The notes under the pieces are model-generated. The model saw only the letters and a program-made list of their open reading frames with translations, searched no databases and had not been told where the DNA came from. A stretch of 64,000 bases of DNA, from the NCBI GenBank assembly GCA_963930775.1, contig OZ005689.1, forward strand, positions 30,085,079-30,149,078, given 5' to 3'. Positions 22,456-33,748 of the stretch are shown one piece after another. Each line of letters begins with the position of its first letter. Within the stretch, counting starts at the first letter, position 1. The stretch is from Cliona cf. orientalis (lineage: Eukaryota; Porifera; Demospongiae; Clionaida; Clionaidae). Both the position numbers and the translations under genes were made by a program.

Positions 22456-23058
22456 TGCCGTCTACATTTCAGCTTATGTACACATGATTTCTTTTTGTGT
22501 ATCTAATGTTGTAACATTGAAAGAAGCTGACTGCGATGGACAAATATTGTTTTGTTGTTGCCATTGTGAGAAACGAGTTTTCTTGATTTGCAAGAAGTAT
22601 GAGGGGTGAACGGGCGGGGTATGGTGCTGGATCTTCTTTTCTCATGGATTTCAACTTAATTGCTTTCACGTTTAAAACTGTCTTCAAGGCTTTAGATTGT
22701 GACTTACATTTTGTACAGTGTTGTATACCGGGCAACACTCCCACTTTTTGTGCACACGTGATCATGTCCAACCTCCTCTGTGTTCGAATTTTGAAGCTTG
22801 ACACCATTTTACATGCCAAGGAAGCAAGACTGAATAGCAAATAGGCTGTACATTAGCCAATACACACTCGGTAAGGTCTCACAGATCATGTTACATGTAC
22901 ACCATGTAATGAGCCCCTTATTCTTGTGGTGTTGGGGAATGGAGTTGGTTTCTGGTATGGAGGAGAAGGCATGGTGTAATCCCCCTTTAGAGAGTTTGCA
23001 TGTAGACTTGTTATGATACATGTAAGATTCTTTATAATAGTTAGAGACTGAGTCCAAG

Positions 23059-23459
23059 GTCTCTACGCATTTTTCTAGCCCGTTGCTATGTGGTTACTAA
23101 GGTATACAAGGTACTGTGTATGTGATACAGTCCCTCCTTGTAGGGCTCATGTCCATATGTTTACTATTATACAGTTCCTGAGGGCCAGGGCAAACATTCA
23201 TACAGTTCTTGGGGGCTAAAAACATGTTTATTGTATCCATGGAAACAATGGGCTAGAAAATAGTTATTGACCAATCCCTCGCTTTGTATGCAGTATAGAA
23301 GCACTCATCCCTCGGGATTTGTGCTTCTATACTGCATACAAACCTTGGGAGTTGGTCAATAACTATTACTAAGAGACCAAAGGCCCTGGGCTGTAGCATC
23401 CCGAGCGCAGCGAGGGTGCTACTAAGGGCCTGAGGGTCTCTTAAAAAGCGTAGAGACCA
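23059..23459. repeat. nested foldback with a strong inner hairpin
   Basis: The outer arms GGTCTCTACGC and GCGTAGAGACC bracket the stretch. Inside, 23261-23367 folds on itself: TAGTTATTGACCAA, then GTATGCAGTATAGAAGCAC, are repeated inverted as GTGCTTCTATACTGCATAC, then TTGGTCAATAACTA. It is mirrored in the right arm. Confidence 0.75.
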
Positions 23460-24260
23460 TTGGATGAGGTCTCTAACTGATTTAGAATATAGCAACTGTA
23501 ACCATGACATTAAGCCTGGGGACTAGGCTACTGTTGCACTGTGCATCTTTCTTTGCCCTTGGCAGCCCAATAATAGACCTACCTCTCTAAGAGGTCTATA
23601 AGTGAATTGAGAGGTCTCTAAGTGAAATAATGGACCTCCAATTGACCAATCAGATTGCTGTATTTGTTACAACTATATTCTAACTGTGCATATAATGTAT
23701 GTTTGCGCTTGAGTAACTACCATGACATCATTGTTTCTGGAATTTGTACATTGGTATTTTGTTCAATGAGTGCCAAAGTAACATCACGACATTTTGTTCC
23801 ACATACATGTATATGTAGACTACACATGTCGTGATACTGTAGCGGTAATGACATTTTCCAGATTTCCTCGTGGATATTTTGTGCTCGGTAATCAAAAGAA
23901 GGTACTGTATATACATGTATGTTGGTACATGTACCATAGTTTGTGAAATTGTCACCGAAAAAAAAATTTTTTTACAAGTATAGAAACGATTGAATAAAAT
24001 TGAAGAATAAAGTAGGGGGTGGCAGGATCAAAAAGTACACAAACAAGAGATAATCGCATCTATTATACATTCTACGCTTGCTTTTCTCGACTATTGTGCA
24101 CCTATTAACTATGGTTGACGTGTTTGTTGAGCGCGGTACGTGGGAGACATTCATGCAGGTTGTTCCCTAGTTGTCGCGATGGTTCGGGTTTATCAGTTTG
24201 ATTCAACCGCATTATTACTGGTTATTTTTTCACCCCTCAAAAAGCAAGCGTAAGGATGTA

Positions 24261-24370
24261 TTGCTCCTTAGTTAGCACTAAGGAGCAATTTTTAGGTCTT
24301 TGGAATGTCAATTAGCCGCTTTGATTAACATTCCAGTGACCTAAAAATTGCTCTACAGTGCTAACTAAGA
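24261..24370. repeat. hairpin next to the duplication breakpoint
   Basis: TTGCTCCTTAGTTAGCACTA and the following CAATTTTTAGGTC are answered by GACCTAAAAATTG and TAGTGCTAAC-like sequence on the other side of a short loop. It begins at the base where the left arm ends. Confidence 0.6.
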
Positions 24371-24854
24371 GGGGCTCCCCCACTAAATCAATAGCGCTGA
24401 GTTCGAAAATCACAACGATATTCTCCAAAAACCTTCACAAAAGCCTATACTAGCGATTTAATTAGTGAACTATTAGCAAAAGGTCAAGCGTGTCCTACCT
24501 CCTCTGGTTGTCTATGTAGACCAGTATTTTTCTCAACTTGGTAATCATTGTGTAGACAGTATAAAGATGATGTGAATCAGATGTATGAAAATGAGGACAT
24601 AATGTCCTCATCAAGTTGAAGTTGAGGGGTGTGGTACTGATTTGGGGGTGGAGTAACTCTGAGTAAGGCACCAACTCCTTAACATACTTAGAAATTACGA
24701 ATTTGTCCTACATGGTGCCTTAAGCAACAGTTCTAATACCATGTAATACGCCAAGGGTTTTAATTTGTGCTATAAAGAGCTGTAGTTATTCTTGCCTGCT
24801 TACTGAACCAATGCCATACAATGCGCTGAGGGTTTGGTGCTCGGTGTATTGTAT
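24371..24854. other. no gene seen
   Basis: AT-rich DNA with a short palindrome GAGGACATAATGTCCTC at 24593-24609. No supported exon. Confidence 0.3.
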
Positions 24855-26400
24855 TCACACACCCAATACTTCATACTGTATGCTATGTTTGAGCACTGCT
24901 AATCCATGTTCCTTTACAAAACTGAAACTGATTGGTTCATTGTCCCATCCATACCTACCGCGCTTCATCTTGCAACTTGCTAAGTCGAAATTACAATAGT
25001 AGGCAAAATGTACCAAGCCTCGACCCCCCCCCCCCCCCCCCCCCCCAAAATGGTTACCAAGAAGCACCTACATACCTACTGCGCTTCATCTTGCAACTTG
25101 CTAAATGTGACACGTGCCGGGATGTGTACCGGGTAAAGTAGTGCCAAAACCAAGAAACACGCATGCGCAAAGCTTTAACGTCACAAGTGCACACGTAACA
25201 GTGCCACACAAATGCAACGGATGCAAACTATATACTACGTAGTAGCAAAATAGCTAAACAAGGAAGATCCAAGGAAGAAACCCAAAGACTACCAAAGAGA
25301 GACTATACCGGGCTCCCAAAGGGAGTGGTCCCTCCCCTTCCGGGCAAGAATCCTGCATTAAAACCCTGCTGTGTGTGTGATTGTGTGTCCTCTCGGTGTA
25401 CTTATTGCCTGCTGTGTATGTTTCCTCTCAGCATTATGAGTATTTAGTGCATTGTCTATCTAAGAAGACTTTTGTATCATCTCCCTGTAAGTTTCTCCAC
25501 CGAGCAGTCTGTTTATGATGGACGTATTAAGCCTTTCTCTTCATATTTTCCGATTGTTATTGCTCGCTGAGGCTTTTAAGTTGAGTAGCTACAACATGTA
25601 CTTGAACACCCTTTCTCTGACGTGCCTGTATCCACGTTCGTTATGTACTGAGTGCATTTTCTTTCTATTCAATGAGGCTTTGTATCTAGGTCAGGGTTGG
25701 CATTGCATGCGCATGCATGCACCAGATAACCCCAGAGAAACCATACACATCTACATATGCTTGAATGGATGCATTGCTCGTGGCCAGTTACTATGGAAAT
25801 GCAGCTGACAATGTCGGTGCATATGCACGCAATGCATGCCAGGCCCTTTCTCAGAGGGCCTTGGCACGAGGCTATCTCGCTGCATGCTCTAGCTAACACT
25901 TGGAACATGAATGTGAGGGATGTCTTGTAGTAGTGTGTGTGTGTGTGTGCATGTGTGTGCGTGCATTTGCATATGAATGAGTGTCCACTAAACCTGAGAC
26001 TATGTCCACTATCTCCCGAGCTTTCTGCATGCACTAAATCTACCACGTCCACTGAGCATTCCGTTTCGCATGAGCTTTCTGCATTATCTAAGCCTACTTA
26101 CAGGGCATTCCATATCTTGCAAGCCTTCTCTGTCCACTAATACCCTCTGTTGATTAAGTATTCTTTTTGTTGTGAGCCTTCTGTGTCCATTCAGCCTAAC
26201 TTGTCCAATGAGCATTCTGTGTCAGACGTTTGTAAGACTGAGCCTCTGCAGGAGCATTGCTTCATGACTGAGCCACTGAGCATTCCATGCATGAGCATTG
26301 TGTCATGTACATGTAGCTTAGCATTCTGTCGTGTCTGAGCCTTCTGTTTTCAAGGAGGACATTTCTACAATCAAGCCTGTGTATCCACAGTGAATTCCGT
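24855..26400 (+). repeat. segment duplicated at 35557-35870, with degenerate repeat block copy 2
   Basis: 24855-24907 and 25818-26060 are both found, joined together, at 35557-35870 in the same orientation; the 910 bp between them here are missing there. A poly-C run is at 25025-25046 and a TG run at 25937-25948. A 34-bp direct repeat with CGCTTCATCTTGCAACTTGC is at about 24950 and 25070. From 25975 the STEHSV-type units recur. No gene supported. Confidence 0.65.
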
Positions 26401-27987
26401 CCTTCTACATGTATGTTCCACTGTTCTATTGGACGCTGTGCCTACCCGCATGCATGTTGTTATAGCACAGCCATGTATCTACTCTCTGTGCACACTTAAT
26501 GGTGTTTGTTGTGCAGTGCTACGTATATAGTAGCTTTTTTGCAATGGTATGTCGAGGATTTTGGGGAGGGGGTGCTAATGACAGTATTACTAGAAAGATG
26601 GTAATCATCATGCGGGGCGGGGCGAGCCTTAGCTCCTGTCGTCAGCTTTTAGGGAGTATACTGTACCGTAGCATAGATATTGCCAAAGTTGCACCTCATT
26701 ATGAACAACACATTGTGCAGTGACAAGTGCTGAATACAATGTTAATCACGAATTTTGAAGGGCTGTAGACAACTTTTTAAGTTTGGGGGTACTTATCACA
26801 GCCCCGGCGGAAGCATAGCGACCACCGTAACTAGGGGGTCTGGGGGCATGCTCCCCTGGAAAATTTTGAGATTCTAGGGTGCCTGAGATGCATTTTGAGG
26901 CAAGTTCAAACAGTAGAAGTATCTTACACAAATCTTCACGCTGCACTTCCTATACAAAATTATGTATATAGAAGCATAGTAGAAGTGTAAGCAAGTAGCC
27001 CAGCAAGTGTGATCTGTCGGTTGCTCGCAGCACACCTTTGAAGCACATGCAGTAGTAAGCATATAAAAATTTGGGGGTGCTTCAGCACCCCCGAGCACCT
27101 ACTTGGCTATGGCCTTGTTTTGACAACAGCTAGGAAAGTCTTGCTAAATTCTATTTAAAGCGCAGTCTTCACAGTTGCAAGTTCCATATTACTGAAGACT
27201 AGATTACACCGTACTTTCTCTTCTATTCTTGCATCTATACTTAGTAGATTTCACCCCAACGACACAGCACCGTCTAGTCATACATACGTATACTGATACT
27301 CTACACTCACCGCTGTACTGTAATTACATGTACGTGCATCAGCATAGTGACGATCTTTACAGCCACGTTTGCGCATGCGTGATAAACACGTGGACGACGT
27401 ATCGCTACATACATGTACATACATATATACATTATTATACATACATAATACATACGTAGGTACAGCGAATTTGCCATATGTTACTCTTGTATTCTGGACT
27501 CGCTCAGGCTCGCCCTGAATAATAATATCGCGCGCACAAACTTAAGCCACGCCCGCTAGTTCCCTGAAAAGTTCAAAGTTCGCCTATACTCGCATGATTG
27601 GACAGAAATGCGCTGTGATTAGTAATATATCTATCGACAAGGCTAGTACCTATCGATCCAGATTTCCAGCCAATCCGAAGTGGAGCATTTGGTGGGTGAG
27701 TCGAGGGTTACAAGGCCCCGCTGTATGAGTTGATTGGCAGACCATGGGTGGGTGGTATGCAGATTCCTCGCTGCCTAAGCACATATGCGTGAATACCTTG
27801 TGAACTTTGAGCTTTGAACTCAGCACTACATCATCATCAGCATTGCCTCACTATGATGTAAGGTTCCACCCCAGTTTTGCATGCTGTTCAGTGTTTGATA
27901 GGTGCTCGAGGAAGTATCTGGGATTCACAATCCCAAAACGTTGCATGGAAGAGCACTCTTCCCTCCAGGCACCTATCATAGCTACCA
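26401..27987. other. no gene seen
   Basis: Contains GGGGGTGCTTCAGCACCCCC (27071-27090), a perfect short hairpin, and a CTCGCTCAGGCTCGCC word (27500) also found in the left-arm element and at 49786. Open frames are short and unsupported. Confidence 0.35.
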
Positions 27988-28968
27988 GTTAACCTAACTG
28001 TCACTGTCTATCGACACCTTCTTCTACCGGTAGCATATAAACTGAATTTAGCCTCGGAAACAACGCAAGCCAAACTCTTTGAACCAAACTCAAACCAGTG
28101 GTAGAAGCGGCTTTAGTAAAGATTGCCACAGATGTTGCAAATGATATCAGTGGCTGGTGTAGTCATGGGAGGTTGTGTGAACCAAAAACACAAGGGAGTT
28201 GAGTATTGTGTGATGCAACCTGTGTGGTGAGAAAGTTTGGGTGCTGTGCAGGGTTTCTTTCAGGGGGGGGGAGCATTCGCCCCCCCCTTGGAAGCTGGCT
28301 GCCCCCCCTTGAGAGGCTCACCATTCACATACTCAATTACATTTGACATTGTACATGTAGAAAGCTTTCCTTGTTAATGGCAAAACCTGTTTTAAATGGT
28401 TGTTTTGCTCAGTTTACACTAATAAAATTTTCGCACTCGGTACAGGAGATAACAATCTCTTAATGTTCAACTATAAATTTCGTCTTCCAGTACACATGTA
28501 CAGGCACCTTGCATACATTGTGTAGTAGATTTAAGTCTGCAAATAGAAGCAGATTCCCTTTTCACTGGCTTAGCTTTCCCTGCTGAATTACAAAACTACA
28601 TGTATATTTGCTATGTCTCAGAAGCCACCAGAAGCAGTTTCAGAGGTTGTAAATATCAAAATTTTTCTGGGGGAGCACCCCAAGACCCCCCTACTTTAAT
28701 TGTGTGCTATAGCATTCCTTGTACAACAAAACCCCTGAAAAATAGAACCATAGTACTTGCCCCCCCCCCTTAATCTTACAATCACCCATTTGCCCCCCCT
28801 TGACAAAAATCCTGAAAGAAACCCTGCTGTGGGAGGTGACTGTGTGTTAGCATGTGAAGTGTGATACTAGAAAGATTCCCATGTGATAGATAAGTAACAC
28901 TGCTTGGGGGGTATGAGCAAGGTGAGATGAGGGACATTGGCTTGGAAGACAGTGACAGTTAGGTTAAC
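27988..28968. mobile_element. TTAA-flanked inverted-repeat element (piggyBac-type target)
   Basis: GTTAACCTAACTGTCACTG at the left is exactly inverted at 28950-28968, giving a 22-bp match that includes TTAA on both sides. Flanking TTAA is the target signature of piggyBac elements; terminal bases CCTAACTG fit loosely. No transposase inside, so non-autonomous. Confidence 0.65.
28249..28830. mobile_element. element nested inside the TTAA element
   Basis: The ends CAGGGTTTCTTTCAGGGGGG and CCTGAAAGAAACCCTG are inverted repeats. The interior 28470-28670 is closely similar to 30882-31080 in the same direction. Runs of G and C mark the inner edges of the ends. Confidence 0.6.
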
Positions 28969-29326
28969 ACTTGGTAGGCTGAGCTTTCCCATGGACCCAA
29001 TGTCTTGATCAGGGAGTCCTCTATTTGCTTTGGTCTAGTCTGCTTCTTCTCTGGAGGGCTTTCCTCACTTCTCTCATGAATCTGTCCTGGTTAGTGGCCA
29101 CTCATTTGCTGACAAAGCACAATCAAGGTGTGCCAGCCAGCAATATCTCATCAAGAACTCACCTCAGTGTGGTGAGACAGCAGGTGGGTGTGGAGATGGC
29201 CTAGGTGTATGATTGGCATAGATAAACTGACACCAACCCCATCAGCTGAGGTGGCAGGGAGCTTGTTGAAACTGGCTAAGGGTAGTAGGGGCTGACTGCT
29301 GTTGAACCCTGAGCCTTGGGAGAGGC

Positions 29327-29332
<6 letters not shown>

Positions 29333-29390
<58 letters not shown>

Positions 29391-29396
29391 AGAGAG
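29333..29396 (+). repeat. GA microsatellite
   Basis: An almost pure (GA)n run of about 60 bp. Confidence 0.9.
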
Positions 29397-29454
29397 AATG
29401 CACTATTACATCATTCCCAATATTAGTTTCAGCTCACCATAACATTTTAATATC

Positions 29455-29830
29455 ATAGAGTCGGTAGACTCTATAAGTAGGGATGGCCCGGACACTCCCA
29501 TATACGTAATACATTACAAAAAGCCAAAAATCTCAGAGCAGGTAAGCTTATAGAATTTCTAACTTTGATATTCATAATCTGCAGCAAATTATGTATCTAT
29601 CAAGACCAAGAGTGTTCATTAAAACAATTTTACATGTCAGAACCAGCTGTTTAAAAATAGCCAATTGTCATTCTTTCTTTCTTTCTTTCTTCTTCTTCTT
29701 CTTTTTCATTTCCAGGGCTAGCTCATTACTGCCTTGACCTTTCAGCTTGATTCAAGCATAAATCAACTCAGTTTTATACGGAGCAGTGCAGTGATACATC
29801 GGTTTTAGCGTACCGTTTACTGTCGACGCG
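29455..29830 (-). repeat. dispersed repeat family R4, copy 1
   Basis: Begins with the mini-palindrome AGAGTCGGTAGACTCTATAA and continues with GGGATGGCC and a CTTT/CTT-rich stretch. The same order is seen at 56541-57000, and in the other direction at 37390-37830 and 46080-46400. Confidence 0.6.
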
Positions 29831-30235
29831 AGATATTTACGGCGCATTCGGTTGCTAGGTTCATCGCGGAACGCCATTTTGTTGCTATGTGCGCATGCTC
29901 AAGGGATGCGCGCGCCGCTAACAATCGCGCCACGCCCGCGCCTTCTATGTTGCTCGATCTCGATCGCTCTCGAGCTCGCGCTCGCTCAGCCTCTTCTCAA
30001 GAAATACCATCGGTCGAGGCTCGCAGATAGCTACAGTCGCTTAAACTCGCTTATACTTCACAATGACCTAACAGCCTCGTTATTATTTTGCGCTTGCTAG
30101 TGCTGCCTTGGACTGGCTACCTTAGCTTACAGACCACACCCTTACATTGTGCCACACCCCACAGCATCTCTGCTGGGATAGTAAAGGCTATAAGCATATA
30201 CCCGTATTGATTGCTCACTCAAAAAATAGGCTAAA
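29831..30235. other. no gene seen
   Basis: CpG-rich words around 29880-30030 (GCGCATGCTC; CTCGAGCTCGCGCTCGC). A plus-strand open frame at 29852-30100 has no support. Confidence 0.3.
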
Positions 30236-30490
30236 CAAGTATAAAAAGCAACTAAAAAATTGCAAGAGTAAGTAGGGATGGTAGGACGAAAAAGTACACA
30301 AACAAGAGTCAGTAGGGACAATAACAGACAAGATGCATCCCTACACGCTTTTCATGGAAACACTGTTGCTTGAAAATAAGTTGTAGGATGCATCTTGTCT
30401 GTTATTGTCCCTACTGACTCTTGTTTGTGTACTTTTTCGTCCTACCATCCCTACTTACTCTTGCAATTTTTTAGTTGCTTTTTATACTTG
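30236..30490. mobile_element. foldback element with 105-bp perfect arms
   Basis: 30236-30340 and 30386-30490 are exact inverted copies over 105 bp as far as I can compare by eye, separated by a 45-bp loop. The sequence family is the same as the foldback at 57527-57893 (shared words AGTAGGGATGG, AAAAAGTACACAAACAA). Perfect arms suggest recent formation or gene conversion between arms. Confidence 0.85.
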
Positions 30491-30881
30491 TAATATATAA
30501 ACTCCTGTGATAATTTATGAATGATAACATTGCTCTTATTTTGACTAAACATCTTTACATCGTAGCACAGTAGGCTCACCGGGTGGTCCAAGTTCCTCCT
30601 CAAGATCAGACTCTGTCAGTTCACCAGGAACATTTCAACAAACCTGTGCACAAAAAATCTACCATGCTGATACTGAATAATACAAGGCCCTCAGGGTTTA
30701 TGTCCTTATCAAAATTTTACAACCACTACTGCCAGTGTGCTACCCAGAGCATACAAATTTATTAACCAAGGTTCTTGCCAGAAAATTTGAGAGGAGATAA
30801 AAATTACTCCAAAATTTGTGAGTATTTCACAAATTTGTACTGTATAGTACTGGCAAATTGGCTTTAGTGGTGGTAAATTTT
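30491..30881. other. no gene seen
   Basis: AT-rich spacer between the foldback element and the dispersed repeat. Only short unsupported open frames. Confidence 0.3.
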
Positions 30882-31080
30882 TGAGATAACAATCTCTTCC
30901 AGTACACATGTACAGGCACCTTGCATACATTGTGTAGTAGATTTAAGTATGCAAATAGAAGCAGATTCCTTTTTCACTGGCTTAGCTTTCCAGCTGAGTT
31001 ATCAAACTACGTGTATATTTTCTACGTCTCAGAAGTCACCAGAAGTAGTTTCAGAGGTTGCAAATATCAAAATTTGTGGA
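30882..31080 (+). repeat. dispersed repeat shared with 28470-28670
   Basis: About 200 bp with high similarity to the interior of the nested element at 28249-28830 (for example GTACACATGTACAGGCACC, GTAGTAGATTTAAGT). It lies downstream of the gene at 31748-32443. Confidence 0.7.
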
Positions 31081-31747
31081 GTAGTTCAGTTCTACAGAGC
31101 ATTTTCCTTGCCTCAATCTTGCAGTTTGAGTCCAAGTATTTTTCTTTTTTGCACGAGGCATGATCAGTGATCAGTGACATGTACGTACATCTCACCACAA
31201 CATGGATTATTTATTTGGATGGCTATGTAAGCACAAAAAGTTCTAGGCAAATTACTCTACCTGCAACATGTACAACAGCACAGTAACACAACAAGCCCGT
31301 TTGCAAACTTGCAACTGCACTCCCCTTAAATGGCCAACATATACATTCTAACTTGACAGTGGGAGTAGGGCCAGTGCAATATGGAATTTTAGGTAATACC
31401 AACTTGACAGACAGCAAGTAGAACTCACAGCTTAAGAGATAGACAAACCAACTGCAAAGCCATGGCACTATATACACCACGGCAAAAAGCAAAAGATTGA
31501 TAGCACTGCAGGGTTCTCCCCAGTTCAGATTCTCAGGGTGGTGGTAGTTAAAAGATCTAAGTGGTTAGTCTCATTAAAACCCCACATCAAAGTAATCTAT
31601 AGGCCACATTAAAGCATTCTCTAGGTGACCAGAGCAATGCAGCACCTCACTATCCAGCTTTAGGTAGAACCCCTGTACTGTCTTGACAAATCACAATCAG
31701 AAATGTTCATTATTCAGCACAAGGACATGACACATCGCATTATCAGT
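31081..31747. other. 3' flank of the gene, duplicated with the arms
   Basis: 31215-31720 is a diverged match to the downstream flank of the gene copies in both arms (61222-61740 and its mirror), so the duplication that made the third copy included flanking DNA. Confidence 0.55.
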
Positions 31748-32443
31748 TTAATTATTAATGTTCAGGTGTGTCATCAGACTGTGGATGGGAGCTGGAGCAG
31801 CGGACTGAAAATCGATAAGGTTCATTGGAGCACTTGTGGAGAGTGTGTGGGCAGGGATTGGAGGAGGAGGAGCAACAGTGCCACTAGCAGCAGGGATTGG
31901 AGGAGGAGGAGCAACAGTGCCACTAGCAGCAGGGATTGGAGGAGGAGGAGCAACAGTGCCACTAGCAGCAGGGATTGGAGGAGGAGGAGCAACAGTGCCA
32001 CTAGCAGCAGGACCACAGTGAGTTGCAGGGCCAGTGGCCTGTTCAGTAAAAGTACACCATTTTAAATTCCATTGTGTGGTAGTTAGTGTGCTGAACGTGT
32101 GCATGTACGTGTTGCTACTGCTGAGTTACCTTTCCTTTCTTGCGCCTGGGCCGCCTCCTCCTCCTTTTCCCACTACTTTTCTTGTGGTTAGCTATGTTGC
32201 AGTCTACATTTCAACTTATGTACACATGATTTCATTTTGTGTATGTACCTGCTAATGGCATTATTTCCCCTCTCTTCCATCTTGCCTCCAACTCCCTTAG
32301 CCACCTCTCTCTGGACACAAGCTGGTCGAACTGCCATTGCTGCTCCTGAACGAGCACATGAAGAGCAAGTTCTGTTGAAGAGAAGAAAATGAAGGTTTGT
32401 ATTCCAATGCTACTTTTCACCTACTGCTGAAGCTATCTCCCAT
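31748..32443 (-). CDS. MGDSFS-family gene, middle copy, four exons
   Basis: Four exons on the minus strand: 32443-32425 (ATG, 19 nt, GTAGGT donor), 32371-32249, 32192 to about 32131, and 32038-31748. The joined frame is open, about 164 residues. Exon 2 encodes ALHVLVQEQQWQFDQLVSRE and RWLRELEARWKRGE, a charged amphipathic, probably helical segment. Exon 3 is a Lys/Arg block (KRRRRRPRRKKGK), a likely nuclear localisation signal. Exon 4 is Pro/Ala-rich with four tandem 13-residue units (AASGTVAPPPPIP, 39 bp each; the right-arm gene has a single variant) and ends LMTHLNINN. Splice phases equal those of the right-arm gene, strong evidence for a real gene. The 1.2-kb transposon 32461-33678 sits 17 bp upstream of the ATG and separates it from its TATA box, so expression may be altered. 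I do not recognise the family; a DNA-associated protein is a guess from the basic block. Confidence 0.7.
31853..32010. repeat. 39-bp tandem repeat in exon 4, four units
   Basis: Four nearly identical 39-bp units, in frame (13 codons), within the proline-rich tail of the middle gene copy. Confidence 0.9.
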
Positions 32444-32460
32444 TCTTCCGTCCTTTTGTA

Positions 32461-33678
32461 TGGGGTGCCAAATGTGTCAAAAACACTTACAAATGCTATA
32501 TTTGTATATCTCCCTCTGATATATAAATATGACACTGATTTAGCTAAATATCTGCCTGATTTATTATATATCTATGTGAGATTTATAAATGTTGATCCGA
32601 TTTATATATCACAGCCGGATATATAAATATGGGGCAGATTTATATACCTGAAATGGATTTACATATATAGGCCTGATTTATATATCTGACGCATGTATAT
32701 AAATATGGGACAGATTTATAAGTATAAAGATTTTTGCATGACGGGTGTGGCCTAATTAATCTGCCACACCCACCTCAACGACATACATACATACATACAC
32801 ACAGTACTATGGTGTTATAGCTGTTGCAGTCCCCACGCAGAACTACTTGTACCACGCCCACCCTGACTCCACCCTTTTGCAAACTGCCAGATTTATATAT
32901 CTCACCCATATTTATAAATATGACCCATGTATATAAATCAGAGGCATGTTTATAAATGTGGCACTGATATAATAAATCAGGCTCATATTTATAAATCTAA
33001 GTCAGATATATTACCGTAAAGTCTGGTTAATAAGCGCATGCGCTTATCACTCTCGGTGGTAAGGAAATATGCGCCTATTAGACGATGTGCGCTTAATAGA
33101 GAGTGAAGTTTTGGCCCCGCCCACTGCCAGCACGTTCGAGCGCTCAATGACAAAGCTAGCAAGTTATGAACACAGCATTTCTTGGACTAAGCTCTGCAAT
33201 AGCTCATGGGAGAATGATCGGGAGCCATCGCTGGAAGAAAACCGTGGAAAAATAGCCGATTTCTTTGGCGCTCGCTTCGGTCAAGGCAGAAGGTCAAGAG
33301 TCCGAACCCGTCTCAGTGGAACATCGAAGTGTTGAGTATAGCCGATCTCATGCAGCTGGCTATCCGAAAATAGGTTGGTAAAATTAGTTCTAGCCATGTA
33401 GAGCATGGAACACTCTTGATCGAACGATGACTATTACTGTCGTCTTTATTAGGCGCATGCGCTTATTAGACAATACTTAATAACAGGAAGGAAGCATGCG
33501 CTTATTAAAAAATATGCGCTTAATAAGCATGTGCGCTTATTAACCAGACTTTACGGTATATCAAGCCCATATATATAAATCAGGCAGATGTTTAGCTAAA
33601 TCAGTGCTACATTTATATATCAGAGGGAGATATACAAATACAGCATTTGTAAGTGTTTTTGACACACTTGGCACCCCA
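32461..33678. mobile_element. long inverted-repeat element inserted in a 5' UTR
   Basis: TA at 32459-32460 and 33679-33680. Arms of well over 100 bp are inverted copies at about 95% (starts TGGGGTGCCAAATGTGTC, continues AAAAACACTTACAAATGC). Compared with the right-arm gene, removing it joins AAGCTCAGTCC to the ACAAAAGGACGG block just before the ATG, matching GCTCAGTCCTGCATAAGAGG at 60581-60590 and beyond. So the insertion is confirmed by an empty paralogous site. Confidence 0.85.
33012..33558. mobile_element. TA-flanked element nested in the loop of the 1.2-kb element
   Basis: Ends CCGTAAAGTCTGGTTAATAA are exactly inverted at the right (TTATTAACCAGACTTTACGG), flanked by TA. The interior has an 88-codon open frame at 33069-33335 (ends with RFGQGRRSRVRTRLSGTSK), which may be captured coding sequence. 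Confidence 0.85.
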
Positions 33679-33701
33679 TAGGACTGAGCTTGTAGGCGAG
33701 C

Positions 33702-33709
33702 TTATATAG
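33702..33709 (-). promoter_or_regulatory. displaced TATA box of the middle gene copy
   Basis: Read on the minus strand, CCTATATAAGCTCGCC aligns with TCTATATAAACTCACC at 60553-60568, upstream of the right-arm gene. Here it is about 1.27 kb from the ATG because of the inserted element. Confidence 0.6.
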
Positions 33710-33748
33710 GAATTGTAGGGAAAGTAGTATACTTGGTACCTACATGAA

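Larger units (their letters stand above)
18728..24260 (+). repeat. left arm of a large inverted duplication
   Basis: This stretch reads as the reverse complement of 57607-64000. Base 18728 pairs with 64000 and base 24260 with 57607. Segments I compared are almost identical; for example 23728-23955 and 57912-58139 encode identical translations, and 23972-24154 against 57713-57895 differ by two residues. The arms differ by large indels: 592 bp extra in the left arm inside the element at 19661-20477, and in the right arm a 669-bp transposon at 59315-59983 and a 776-bp segment at 60030-60805. The outer limit is unknown because the right arm runs off the window. Confidence 0.9.

Noticed and set aside
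23253..23510. 85-codon frame conserved in both duplication arms
   Set aside because: It runs through a long perfect-type hairpin, and identity in both arms only reflects the recent duplication.
31822..32021. Leucine-rich and glycine-rich open frames over the 39-bp repeat
   Set aside because: They are other-frame readings of the tandem repeat in exon 4 of the minus-strand gene.
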